NCBI GenBank assembly: GCA_020796225.1
Contig: CM036756.1
Location: forward strand, 51,626,363 to 51,690,362
DNA from: Arion vulgaris
Lineage: Eukaryota; Mollusca; Gastropoda; Stylommatophora; Arionidae
DNA length: 64,000 nt
Direction: 5' to 3'
The notes under the pieces were generated by a model. That model saw nothing but the letters and a program-made list of their open reading frames with translations. It was not told the origin of the DNA and did not search any database. Every line of letters starts with the position of its first letter. Position 1 is the first letter of the stretch. The position numbers and the translations under genes were made by a program. Shown here in pieces: positions 47,261 through 58,290 of the stretch.

Positions 47261-47486
47261 ATTTCAAACTGAAACTGAAATGTCTAGAGTGAAGTGATGA
47301 TATTTCAAACTGAAACTGAAATGTCCGGAGTGAAGTGATGATATTTCAAACTGAAACTGAAATGTCTAGAGTGAAGTGATGATATTTCAAACTGAAACTG
47401 AAATGTCCGGAGTGAAGTGATGATATTTCAAACTGAAACTGAAATGTCTAGAGTGAAGTGATGATATTTCAAACTGAAACTGAAAT
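47241..47486. repeat. 41-bp tandem array, 6 copies, alternating variants
   Basis: Unit GTCCGGAGTGAAGTGATGAT plus ATTTCAAACTGAAACTGAAAT. Copies alternate between GTCCGGAG and GTCTAGAG, an 82-bp higher-order period repeated three times. The first unit includes the last codons of the LINE fragment. Confidence 0.95.
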
Positions 47487-47564
47487 GTCGTATTCCCGTA
47501 TCATCATCACCAACTGTCGCCTCATTAAAGGTTGGCTATCAACATTTCATTTATCTTGTATTAA

Positions 47565-50165
47565 TGTTGCACTCTGCCATGCTGTCATATGTTCATATCT
47601 TGTATATGTTGCACTCTGCCATGCTGTCATATGTTCATATCTTGTATATGTTGCACTCTGCCATGCTGTCATATGTTCATATCTTGTATTGATGCTGCAC
47701 TCTGCCATGCTGTCATATGTTCATATCTTGTATTGATGTTGCACTCTGCCATGCTGTCATATGTTCATATCTTGTATTGATGTTGCACTCTGCCATGCTG
47801 TCATATGTTCATATCTTGTATGATGTTGCACTCTGCCATGCTGTCATATGTTCATATCTTGTATATGTTGCACTCTGCCATGCTGTCATATGTTCATATC
47901 TTGTATATGTTGCACTCTGCCATGCTGTCATATGTTCATATCTTGTATTGATGCTGCACTCTGCCATGCTGTCATATGTTCATATCTTGTATGATGTTGC
48001 ACTCTGCCATGCTGTCATATGTTCATATCTTGTATATGTTGCACTCTGCCATGCTGTCATATGTTCATATCTTGTATTGATGTTGCACTCTGCCATGCTG
48101 TCATATGTTCATATCTTGTATTGATGTTGCACTCTGCCATGCTGTCATATGTTCATATCTTGTATTGATGTTGCACTCTGCCATGCTGTCATATGTTCAT
48201 ATCTTGTATTGATGTTGCACTCTGCCATGCTGTCATATGTTCATATCTTGTATTGATGTTGCACTCTGCCATGCTGTCATATGTTCATATCTTGTATTGA
48301 TGTTGCACTCTGCCATGCTGTCATATGTTCATATCTTGTATTGATGTTGCACTCTGCCATGCTGTCATATGTTCATATCTTGTATTGATGTTGCACTCTG
48401 CCATGCTGTCATATGTTCATATCTTGTATTGATGTTGCACTCTGCCATGCTGTCATATGTTCATATCTTGTATTGATGCTGCACTCTGCCATGCTGTCAT
48501 ATGTTCATATCTTGTATTGATGTTGCACTCTGCCATGCTGTCATATGTTTCTTTATACTCTGTATTGATTCTGACACTCTGCCATGCTGTCATATGTTCA
48601 TATCTTGTATTGATGTTGCACTCTGCCATGCTGTCATATGTTCATATCTTGTATTGATGTTGCACTCTGCCATGCTGTCATATGTTCATATCTTGTATTG
48701 ATGTTGCACTCTGCCATGCTGTCATATGTTCATATCTTGTATTGATGTTGCACTCTGCCATGCTGTCATATGTTCATATCTTGTATTGATGTTGCACTCT
48801 GCCATGCTGTCATATGTTCATATCTTGTATTGATGTTGCACTCTGCCATGCTGTCATATGTTCATATCTTGTATTGATGCTGCACTCTGCCATGCTGTCA
48901 TATGTTCATATCTTGTATTGATGCTGCACTCTGCCATGCTGTCATATGTTCATATCTTGTATTGATGCTGCACTCTGCCATGCTGTCATATGTTCATATC
49001 TTGTATTGATGCTGCACTCTGCCATGCTGTCATATGTTCATATCTTGTATGATGTTGCACTCTGCCATGCTGTCATATGTTCATATCTTGTATGATGTTG
49101 CACTCTGCCATGCTGTCATATGTTCATATCTTGTATTGATGTTGCACTCTGCCATGCTGTCATATGTTCATATCTTGTATTGATGTTGCACTCTGCCATG
49201 CTGTCATATGTTCATATCTTGTATTGATGTTGCACTCTGCCATGCTGTCATATGTTCATATCTTGTATTGATGTTGCACTCTGCCATGCTGTCATATGTT
49301 CATATCTTGTATTGATGTTGCACTCTGCCATGCTGTCATATGTTCATATCTTGTATTGATGTTGCACTCTGCCATGCTGTCATATGTTCATATCTTGTAT
49401 TGATGTTGCACTCTGCCATGCTGTCATATGTTCATATCTTGTATTGATGTTGCACTCTGCCATGCTGTCATATGTTCATATCTTGTATTGATGTTGCACT
49501 CTGCCATGCTGTCATATGTTCATATCTTGTATTGATGCTGCACTCTGCCATGCTGTCATATGTTCATATCTTGTATTGATGTTGCACTCTGCCATGCTGT
49601 CATATGTTCATATCTTGTATTGATGTTGCACTCTGCCATGCTGTCATATGTTCATATCTTGTATTGATGTTGCACTCTGCCATGCTGTCATATGTTCATA
49701 TCTTGTATTGATGTTGCACTCTGCCATGCTGTCATATGTTCATATCTTGTATTGATGTTGCACTCTGCCATGCTGTCATATGTTCATATCTTGTATTGAT
49801 GTTGCACTCTGCCATGCTGTCATATGTTCATATCTTGTATTGATGTTGCACTCTGCCATGCTGTCATATGTTCATATCTTGTATTGATGTTGCACTCTGC
49901 CATGCTGTCATATGTTCATATCTTGTATTGATGTTGCACTCTGCCATGCTGTCATATGTTCATATCTTGTATTGATGTTGCACTCTGCCATGCTGTCATA
50001 TGTTCATATCTTGTATTGATGTTGCACTCTGCCATGCTGTCATATGTTCATATCTTGTATTGATGTTGCACTCCCCCATGCTGTCATATGTTCATATCTT
50101 GTATTGATGTGCACTCTGCATGCTGTCATATGTTCATATCTTGTATTATGTTGCACTCGCCATGC
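47565..50165. repeat. 44-bp tandem array, about 59 copies
   Basis: Unit TGTTGCACTCTGCCATGCTG plus TCATATGTTCATATCTTGTATTGA. Short variants lack 1-3 bases in GTATTGATG. Variant GATGCTGCAC is clustered near 48850-49020. The last units (50070-50165) are degraded. Confidence 0.97.
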
Positions 50166-50179
50166 TGATTATTATGACA

Positions 50180-50375
50180 ATCTGTAAACGCATCGCGTTA
50201 TAAGATCATTGATTAATTCATGACAAATTCCTGAAACGCAATCGCGTTATAAAGGATCATTGATTAATTCATGACAAATTCCTGAAACGCAATCGCTTTA
50301 TAAAGGATCATTGATTAATTCATGACAAATTCCTGAAACGCAATCGCGTTATAAAGGATCATTGATTAATTCAGC
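50180..50375. repeat. 51-bp tandem repeat, 4 copies
   Basis: Units of CGCAATCGCGTTATAAAGGA plus TCATTGATTAATTCATGACAAATTCCTGAAA; the first and last are partial. Confidence 0.93.
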
Positions 50376-50644
50376 CAAGTTTTCCTGAAACAACATAACA
50401 GTACAGCACAATAGAATCGATTAAAAAAAATTAAGCCAAGTTTCACTTGTATAATCTAACAATCACAGACAGAAATAAAGCATTAAAAGTCAATCACCTA
50501 TTACTTTCAACGCTTGATAAGTCTGAATTCTGAAGGATAAGCACAAAAGAAACATCTAACGTTCATCGAGAAATTCTACAGTTGCCATAGGAGAAATGTT
50601 CATGACAGATATTTCTGACAGGGAAAGTCATCACCAGAACTGTT

Positions 50645-53536
50645 CAACAGTTGCCATCAGGAGGAAATGTTCACAGTTGCCATCAGGAGGAAATGTTCAC
50701 AGTTGCCATCAGGAGGAAATGTTCACAGTTGCCAGGAGGAAATGTTCACAGTTGCCAACAGGAGGAAATGTTCACAGTTGCCATCAGGAGGAAATGTTCA
50801 CAGTTGCCATCAGGAGGAAATGTTCAACAGTTGCCATCAGGAGTAAATGTTCACAGTTGCCATCAGGAGGAAATGTTCACAGTTGCCATCAGGAGGAAAT
50901 GTTCACAGTTGCCATCAGGAGGAAATGTTCACAGTTGCCATCAGGAGGAAATGTTCACAGTTGCCATCAGGAGGAAATGTTCAACAGTTGCCATCAGGAG
51001 GAAATGTTCACAGTTGCCATCAGGAGGAAATGTTCACAGTTGCCATCAGGAGGAAATGTTCACAGTTGCCATCAGGAGGAAATGTTCACAGTTGCCATCA
51101 GGAGGAAATGTTCACAGTTGCCATCAGGAGGAAATGTTCAACAGTTGCCATCAGGAGTAAATGTTCACAGTTGCCATCAGGAGGAAATGTTCGCAGTTGC
51201 CATCAGGAGGAAATGTTCACAGTTGCCATCAGGAGGAAATGTTCACAGTTGCCATCAGGAGGAAATGTTCACAGTTGCCATCGGGAGGAAATGTTCACAG
51301 TTGCCATCAGGAGGAAATGTTCACAGTTGCCATCAGGAGGAAATGTTCACAGTTGCCATCAGGAGGAAATGTTCACAGTTGCCATCAGGAGGAAATGTTC
51401 ACAGTTGCCATCGGGAGGAAATGTTCACAGTTGCCATCAGGAGGAAATGTTCACAGTTGCCATCAGGAGGAAATGTTCACAGTTGCCATCAGGAGGAAAT
51501 GTTCACAGTTGCCATCAGGAGGAAATGTTCAACAGTTGCCATCAGGAGGAAATGTTCAACAGTTGCCATCAGGAGGAAATGTTCACAGTTGCCATCAGTA
51601 GGAAATGTTCACAGTTGCCATCAGGAGGAAATGTTCACAGTTGCTATCAGGAGGAAATGTTCACAGTTGCCATCAGGAGGAAATGTTCACAGTTGCCATC
51701 AGGAGGAAATGTTCACAGTTGCCAGGAGGAAATGTTCACAGTTGCCAACAGGAGGAAATGTTCACAGTTGCCATCAGGAGGAAATGTTCACAGTTGCTAT
51801 CAGGAGGAAATGTTCAACAGTTGCCATCAGGAGTAAATGTTCACAGTTGCCATCAGGAGGAAATGTTCACAGTTGCCATCAGGAGGAAATGTTCACAGTT
51901 GCCATCAGGAGGAAATGTTCACAGTTGCCATCAGGAGGAAATGTTCAACAGTTGCCATCAGGAGGAAATGTTCACAGTTGCCATCAGGAGGAAATGTTCA
52001 CAGTTGCCATCAGGAGGAAATGTTCACAGTTGCCATCAGGAGGAAATGTTCACAGTTGCCATCAGGAGGAAATGTTCAACAGTTGCCATCAGGAGGAAAT
52101 GTTCAACAGTTGCCATCAGGAGTAAATGTTCACAGTTGCCATCAGGAGGAAATGTTCGCAGTTGCCATCAGGAGGAAATGTTCACAGTTGCCATCAGGAG
52201 GAAATGTTCACAGTTGCCATCAGGAGGAAATGTTCACAGTTGCCATCGGGAGGAAATGTTCACAGTTGCCATCAGGAGGAAATGTTCACAGTTGCCATCA
52301 GGAGGAAATGTTCACAGTTGCCATCAGGAGGAAATGTTCACAGTTGCCATCAGGAGGAAATGTTCACAGTTGCCATCGGGAGGAAATGTTCACAGTTGCC
52401 ATCAGGAGGAAATGTTCAACAGTTGCCATCAGGAGGAAATGTTCACAGTTGCCATCAGGAGGAAATGTTCACAGTTGCCATCAGGAGGAAATGTTCAACA
52501 GTTGCCATCAGGAGGAAATGTTCAACAGTTGCCATCAGGAGGAAATGTTCAACAGTTGCCATCAGGAGGAAATGTTCAACAGTTGCCATCAGGAGGAAAT
52601 GTTCAACAGTTGCCATCAGGAGGAAATGTTCACAGTTGCCATCAGGAGGAAATGTTCAACAGTTGCCATCAGGAGGAAATGTTCACAGTTGCCATCAGGA
52701 GGAAATGTTCAACAGTTGCCATCAGGAGGAAATGTTCAACAGTTGCCATCAGGAGGAAATGTTCACAGTTGCCATCAGCAGGAAATGTTCAACAGTTGCC
52801 ATCAGGAGGAAATGTTCAACAGTTGCCATCAGGAGGAAATGTTCACAGTTGCCATCAGGAGGAAATGTTCAACAGTTGCCATCAGGAGGAAATGTTCACA
52901 GTTGCCATCAGGAGGAAATGTTCACAGTTGCCATCAGGAGGAAATGTTCACAGTTGCCATCAGGAGGAAATGTTCACAGTTGCCATCAGGAGGAAATGTT
53001 CACAGTTGCCATCAGGAGGAAATGTTCAACAGTTGCCATCAGGAGGAAATGTTCACAGTTGCCATCAGGAGGAAATGTTCAACAGTTGCCATCAGGAGGA
53101 AATGTTCACAGTTGCCATCAGGAGGAAATGTTCACAGTTGCCATCAGGAGGAAATGTTCAACAGTTGCCATCAGGAGGAAATGTTCAACAGTTGCCATCA
53201 GGAGGAAATGTTCACAGTTGCCATCAGGAGGAAATGTTCAACAGTTGCCATCAGGAGGAAATGTTCACAGTTGCCATCAGGAGGAAATGTTCAACAGTTG
53301 CCATCAGGAGGAAATGTTCAACAGTTGCCATCAGGAGGAAATGTTCACAGTTGCCATCAGGAGGAAATGTTCAACAGTTGCCATCAGGAGGAAATGTTCA
53401 CAGTTGCCATTAGGAGGAAATGTTCACAGTTGCCATCAGGAGTAAATGTTCACAGTTGCCATCAGGAGGAAATGTTCACAGTTGCCATCAGGAGGAAATG
53501 TTCACAGTTGCCATCAGGAGGAAATGTTCACAGTTA
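50645..53536. repeat. 26/27-bp tandem array, about 110 copies
   Basis: Unit CAGTTGCCATCAGGAGGAAA plus TGTTCA (26 bp), with a 27-bp form having one more A (TTCAACAG). The unit has no stop in any plus-strand frame, giving overlapping open frames of up to 605 codons; these are array artefacts. Rare variants (GCCAGGAGG, GCCAACAGG, TTCGCAG, CATCGGGAGG) recur in the same order about 965-990 bp apart, showing a higher-order duplication. Confidence 0.97.
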
Positions 53537-53574
53537 TGAAAGACAAATACTGAAGCTAGTGAATAGGACATTGC

Positions 53575-53760
53575 GCATACTTAAAGAGATTCAGATACCG
53601 AGGTCACGAGTACAACCATGCAGTTGGTCTCCAAGGGAGGCAAAGAAGGGGTAGATCAAGGACAGCCTGATGGAGAATAGTGAACCAGGAAATGCACAGT
53701 TTATGCCAGTTATGGTGCTTCCTACAAGGATGCCTAATGAACCGAACACGAAGGAGCCAT
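53575..53760 (+). pseudogene. Possible LINE C-terminal scrap
   Basis: One frame reads RYRGHEYNHAVGLQGRQRRG, then RSRTAW and IVNQEMHSL, resembling the R-G-RPxxTWRR-EM block at LINE C-termini. Short and weak. Confidence 0.4.
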
Positions 53761-53769
53761 TTTTTATTG

Positions 53770-53955
53770 TACTAAAAGAGGTCACAAGACGTGCCGGACA
53801 CTGACTGCTTTGTTGGTCAGTGTTCAGATGGTACTAAAAGACGTCACAAGACGTGCCGGACACTGGCTGCTTTGTTGGTCAGTGTTCAGATGGTACTAAA
53901 AGACGTCACAAGACGTGCCGGACACTGGCTGCTTTGTTGGTCAGTGTTCAGGAAA
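53770..53955. repeat. 62-bp tandem repeat, about 3 copies
   Basis: Units with GGTACTAAAAGACGTCACAA, GACGTGCCGGACACTGGCTG and CTTTGTTGGTCAGTGTTCAG. The last unit continues into GGAAAAAGTGTAGTATTAAC, which also ends the 60-bp array at 55415-55466. Confidence 0.9.
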
Positions 53956-54119
53956 AAGTGTAGTATTAACTGCTGCAACTGTAACAGTTTCACTGTTATT
54001 TAGGTATTAGAGTCGGAGGTCAACCCGACAACCCTTTATTGCACTTAGCGTCCTTGACCAAGTTGGTATTAAATAAATTGTTTACCAATCCCAATTTTCT
54101 GACCAGTGGAGTATTAAAC

Positions 54120-54478
54120 CACAGCCAGGCTCTAGCACAGGCCAGACAACTGGTCGGGTATTCCCTGACCTAGATAAGAAAAGGGATCTGGAAAATACAG
54201 ATGTTTGATAGAACACTGCACTTTTTTTTGCAATTTTACTCAATTCGGTGAGTCTATGGTTATTTATTGGTAACAAATATTTATAATATTGATATTCCTT
54301 ATTGTTAAACTGAACTTATTGTATAATATAACTTCGAGTTAGCATTTTGTGTTGATTTTAAAATGAATTCGTCTATATACACCAATACTGGAATGCGAGG
54401 TCACGTGGTGTAGTTGGGGTCTGATTTCCCACAATTCTTACCTGAGCCCGAAGGCCCAGTAGTTTATAGTTGGCTCTG
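54120..54478. mobile_element. 359-bp non-autonomous DNA element with 7-bp TSD (family M7), copy 2
   Basis: Second copy of the element at 45362-45721, same orientation, flanked by the exact duplication ATTAAAC (54113-54119 and 54479-54485). Ends CACAGCC and GGCTCTG as in copy 1. Confidence 0.88.
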
Positions 54479-54485
54479 ATTAAAC

Positions 54486-55150
54486 TCAAGCAAGGTGATT
54501 TAACCCGAGGTATGCGAGGACTCCCGTTAAGTCGGGGATCTCGAGACCAGGGTAGGGGCCAGCTGGGGCTTTTAGTTGGACATAATAGACAGTTAGAACA
54601 GATCAACAGAAGAGTAAGCACGTAGCGTTTGCGCGGAGAGGAAGCCACCATCTCTTGAGCGGAGAAGGCTAGTTTTTTTTGTTAACACTAGAGCGTGTAA
54701 GGCGAAGAGGATTTTCTTGAACTTTGCGTTAATGAGGAGAAGCTGAACAAGTGTTATTTGATTTATAAGTTGTGATGGATGTTAGAACCCACAACAGAGG
54801 ATTTCTTGAACTTTGCGTTAATGGTGAGAAGCTGAATTAGTGTTACACATTTTATTGTGGGAAAGGTATTTATGTACTTTTAGTTTCATATCAGTTGAGA
54901 GAGCATGTAGATACATTTACCAGTTTATGTACTAATAAACTTTGTATAAGTTGTTTAGACGGCCTTGTGTGAAATTAATGTAGTCGATTGTCAGGTGTTA
55001 GACTTAGCTGTAGATTATACTATACTAGCGTTCACTATTCGCCTTCCTTGGTTTATTCTTCTTTTTTTTTATCCTTTTCTTTCTCTACTTTCCTGGAGCC
55101 ATGTACTAGTCTCACGAACTATTACACAACTAACCCAAGTCCGAGTTAAT
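54486..55150. other. Intronic sequence without a recognised feature
   Basis: Contains a direct duplication of about 50 bp (ATTTTCTTGAACTTTGCGTT near 54710 and GATTTCTTGAACTTTGCGTT near 54800). No gene recognised. Confidence 0.45.
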
Positions 55151-55466
55151 TAGAACATAACTAGCCTGTTACTGACTGCTTTGTTGGTCAGTGTTCAGGA
55201 AAAAGTGTATTAGAACATAACTAGCCTGTTACTGACTGCTTTGTTGGTCAGTGTTCAGGAAAAAGTGTATTAGAACATAACTAGCCTGTTACTAACTGCT
55301 TTGTTGGTCAGTGTTCAGGAAAAAGTGTATTAGAACATAACTAGCCTGTTACTGACTGCTTTGTTGGTCAGTGTTCAGGAAAAAGTGTATTAGAACATAA
55401 CTAGCCTGTTACTGGCTGCTTTGTTGGTCAGTGTTCAGGAAAAAGTGTAGTATTAACTGCTGCAAC
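55150..55466. repeat. 60-bp tandem repeat, 5 copies
   Basis: Units TTAGAACATAACTAGCCTGT, TACTGACTGCTTTGTTGGTC, AGTGTTCAGGAAAAAGTGTA. The array ends about 75 bp before the splice donor of exon 55541-55663, and its first segment (GAGTTAATTAGAACATAACTAGC) recurs at 55480-55502. Confidence 0.95.
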
Positions 55467-55540
55467 TAACTCAAGTCCGAGTTAATTAGAACATAACTAG
55501 CCTGTTTAAGCAAGGTTTTTTTCACATTTGCGTTACCTAC

Positions 55541-55663
55541 CTGACTGGCTGCTTTCGCCATTAGTGAAGTTTTGCCACATCCGCTTTCACCGTAAAGTAC
55601 AAGTGGGAGCTGACTGGGGCCGATGATGTATTTGTGTATCTGTTCAACAATATCCTCACGTCC
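55541..55663 (-). CDS. NWD1/NWD2-like protein, NACHT P-loop exon
   Basis: A 41-codon internal exon. It begins after acceptor AACATCAG (AG at 55664-55665) with GREDIVEQIHKYI and ends with MAKAASQ before donor GTAGGTAAC (GT at 55539-55540). It contains the Walker A motif GESGCGKTSLM, which binds ATP phosphates in the NACHT domain. Both ends are phase 0 and read smoothly into neighbours: FQ-GRED upstream and ASQ-VVSSW downstream, as in animal NWD proteins. The open frame extends further on both sides into intron. Confidence 0.92.
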
Positions 55664-55686
55664 CTGATGTTTGAATATAAGCAACA

Positions 55687-55860
55687 TATTAGCTACAAGG
55701 GAAATGTGTTAATATATCAGCGCTTCTCAGCCCATTTTATTAGCTACAAGGAATGTGTTAATATATCAGCTTCTCAGCCCATTTTGTTAGCTACAAGGAG
55801 GGTGTTAATATATCAGCGCTTCTCAGCCCATTTTATTAGCTACAAGGAAGTATGTTACAT
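55687..55860. repeat. Tandem ~51-bp repeats beside the splice acceptor
   Basis: Three to four units containing TTAGCTACAAGG, GTGTTAATATATCAGC and TTCTCAGCCCATTTTATTAG. On the coding strand every unit carries TTCCTTGTAG, a plausible cryptic 3' splice site. Confidence 0.9.
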
Positions 55861-56419
55861 CCTTGTAGCTTTTCTGACTGTCTGTTGGATGAGGACATTA
55901 AAATAGATGTTGAAGCGATCCAGCGATTTAAGCTGTTTAGAGTTACCCGTTGTACAAGTAGAACTGGATGCCCGAGGGGCACAGTGAGGAGTGTGTTTAA
56001 TCAACGAACTAAGAGTATGCATCATATCAGTTGAGAGATGTATCAGTATGCATTCTCTTCGATATCTTTTGGGAAAGACTAAACACCTATGGCCCGAAAT
56101 GCAATGACGTCAGTTCAGTAATCAATAACAAATAACCAATGTTACATATCTGCGATTTCCTTCTAAATCCCCTTGAGGTTATAAGATAGTCACATGAATG
56201 TCCTCTTTGGAGTAGATCATCCAGCTCGTGGCATTGCAGCATTGGTCACATCGGGTCAAAAGTCTTTTGAACTTGAAAGTACGACTGGAAACCTTTCCCA
56301 TCAGAAAGAGCTATCATGATTAATTTAAAGTCAAATGTACAAACTCCACTGCCTGGCACAGGAACGGCTTCTTCTTCTTCTTCTTGCTCAATATTGATAA
56401 CTTGTTAACCACTCAGTGT
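55861..56419. other. Intronic sequence without a recognised feature
   Basis: A plus-strand 60-codon frame (55852-56034) has no known domain. No exon is supported. Confidence 0.45.
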
Positions 56420-56540
56420 GGTTTGTATGTAATCCGAGCCGAAGAGCGATTTTACGTTGTGCCAGTTATACACATCCAATTGTAGGAGCATAACTGGCAC
56501 ATCCGATTTCTGGGAAGCTTTTATTTTACTAGGGTAGCTT
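56420..56540. repeat. Dispersed repeat R2, copy 2
   Basis: Partner of 17640-17770. This copy also has an internal hairpin: GTGCCAGTTAT (about 56460) and ATAACTGGCAC (about 56489). Confidence 0.65.
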
Positions 56541-56565
56541 TCCTATGCCTCTACCTCAGTCAGCT

Positions 56566-56782
56566 CTTACGACATTACTTGTCTTGTCTTACGACATGAC
56601 TTGTCTTGTCTTACGACATGACTTGTCTTGTCTTACGACATGACTTGTCTTGTCTTACGACATTACTTGTCTTGTCTTACGACATGACTTGTCTTGTCTT
56701 ACGACATGACTTGTCTTGTCTTACGACATGACTTGTCTTGTCTTACGACATGACTTGTCTTGTCTTACGACATGACTTGTTG
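56566..56782. repeat. 22-bp tandem repeat, about 10 copies
   Basis: Unit TTACGACATGACTTGTCTTG plus TC; two units have CATTAC instead of CATGAC. Confidence 0.95.
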
Positions 56783-57022
56783 GTCGCAGTGTTAGAATTC
56801 TTTGCTTTCCTTGAGGACCCGACAACATACAGGCGACACAGGAACAAGCGTACACATTTCTAGTCTCGAGGATTGATACAAGTAACATGTATGTTTTTAT
56901 TTTCGAATGTGCTGATTCTTCCCCGCCAAATGACTAACACATTCCGTTACTTGTAACATTTTTAAAATGGAGTTTGTTCTCTAGACAGTTGCAGTTTCTT
57001 GCTGACGAGATCTGTCTTCCCT

Positions 57023-57203
57023 GTTTTGTTCTTGAGTCCTCCTACTCTCGGTGATTTCATCTTTCTGCTTTTGTTCTTGAGTCCTCCTACTCTCGGTGAT
57101 TTCATCTTTCTGCTTTTGTTCTTGAGTCCTCCTACTCTCGGTGATTTCATCTTTCTGCTTTTGTTCTTGAGTCCTCCTACTCTCGGTGATTTCATCTTTC
57201 TGC
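57023..57203. repeat. 45-bp tandem repeat, 4 copies
   Basis: Unit TTTGTTCTTGAGTCCTCCTA plus CTCTCGGTGATTTCATCTTTCTGCT. It is divisible by three, so frames stay open on both strands. Confidence 0.95.
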
Positions 57204-57299
57204 CATGGGACTTTATTTGTATACAGAATAGGAAATACTTATTTCAGACATACGTCATTACACACTGACGAATAGAGAGAAAACGAGGGGTGGGGTGGA

Positions 57300-57620
57300 G
57301 GTAGGAGAAAGAGAGAGAGAGAGAGAGGTATATTGAACAGAAGATCAGAAACATAATCTGACAGTTAAATAGTGTGAGAGAGAGAGAGGAACAGAAGATC
57401 AGAAACATAATCTGACAGTTAAATAGTGTGAGAGAGAGAGAGAGAGAGAGGTATATTGAACAGAAGATCAGAAACATAATCTGACAGTTAAATAGTGTGA
57501 GAGAGAGAGAGGAACAGAAGATCAGAAACATAATCTGACAGTTAAATAGTGTGAGAGAGAGAGAGGTATATTGAACAGAAGATCAGAAACATAATCTGAC
57601 AGTTAAATAGTATGAGAGAG
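57300..57620. repeat. (GA)n-linked repeat, 5 copies of 50-70 bp
   Basis: Each unit has a GA run of varying length and then GAACAGAAGATCAGAAACAT, AATCTGACAGTTAAATAGTG; some units add GTATATT. Confidence 0.93.
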
Positions 57621-57719
57621 AAATATAAGATAAGAATAGTTCAACATTAACAAATACTAGTTACTGATAAATAGAGAATTCATTGGTTTATTTGCATTGT
57701 TGTTAATGTCAATTCTAAC

Positions 57720-57863
57720 CTGGAAAGATTTGCAGTAACGTCTACACGCGTGCAAATGTTGCAGAGGTTCCAGATAGATAGGATCATTTGCAAGCTTCTC
57801 ATGCTTGGCCATAGCGTTGTCCACTAAGCGAATGACATTTTCGTAAAAATGGTCACAGAACGT
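57720..57863 (-). CDS. NWD1/NWD2-like protein, exon before the P-loop exon
   Basis: A 48-codon exon too short to stand out as an open frame. It follows acceptor GGGTTACTTTCAG (AG at 57864-57865) and ends at donor GTTAGA (GT at 57718-57719). The translation TFCDHFYENVIRLVDNAMAK, then HEKLANDPIYLEPLQHLHAC and RRYCKSFQ, matches the conserved helical segment just before the NACHT domain in NWD proteins, where a similar block ends in FQGRE. The 3' phase (0) joins exactly to GREDIVEQ in the next exon. The 2056-bp intron between them is filled with short repeats. Exons for the N-terminus must lie beyond 64000. Confidence 0.85.
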
Positions 57864-58084
57864 CTGAAAGTAACCCTTGTTATGAACAAGATAAGAGCAT
57901 GTGATCAGATCAATTCTACTTTATTAGATATCTGACAATTGTTGTTCAAAGTGATAAGAAAATGTGTCTGGTAGTATTAAGAACAGCACAGAAAGTTGCT
58001 TGAAGCTAACGCTAAGGGTTATGTAGTTTGATATGTCTTGACTTATTTCTCCGTGCTTCTCGCGGAGCATAGAGCGTCAACATT

Positions 58085-58290
58085 TGTTCGTCACCTTTTT
58101 TCAGTCATCTTCTGTTTTCGTTAAGGATAGTTCAGCATCCTTCAGTTCCCCAAGAAGACTCCGTCTCGAGGTCTGTTTATGACGTTCCCTTTTCCGTTTT
58201 CCTTTTAGGTTCCACTCAAGTGCTTGTCTAGTGACACTGGACTGTGTCTTGCGTAGGGTATGTGCGACCCATTGCAATTTTCTTCTCCTA
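58085..58290 (-). pseudogene. LINE RT C-terminal fragment, source of the adjacent satellite
   Basis: The minus strand reads RRRKLQWVAHTLRKTQSSVT, then RQALEWNLKGKRKRERHKQT and SRRSLLGELKDAELS. This is the C-terminal block of RTE-like LINEs (W-GHTLRK-P, TRQALEWNPQGKRKRGRP, TWRRS). The first part, up to SSVT, is the sequence amplified in the satellite to the right. Confidence 0.85.

Larger units (their letters stand above)
44700..55540 (-). other. Intron of the NWD gene (10,841 bp)
   Basis: Bounded by the donor GTAGGTAAC (55540 leftward) and the acceptor CCCAG ending at 44700. It contains a SINE with a nested 360-bp element, a CA/GC-rich microsatellite (46852-46934), a LINE tail, 41-bp, 44-bp, 51-bp, 26-bp, 62-bp and 60-bp tandem arrays and a second 359-bp element. 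Tandem DNA makes up more than half of it. Confidence 0.85.

Noticed and set aside
47458..48701. Open frames of up to 135 codons in the 44-bp array
   Set aside because: Frames follow unit-length variants only; no conserved domain.
50596..53654. Several plus-strand frames of 300-605 codons
   Set aside because: They arise from a stop-free 26/27-bp tandem unit in an intron; all three frames are open and overlapping.
54765..55150. Possible LTR with TG...CA ends
   Set aside because: No matching second LTR, primer-binding site or polypurine tract was seen.
55852..56034. 60-codon plus-strand frame in the NWD intron
   Set aside because: No recognisable domain or splice signals beyond chance.
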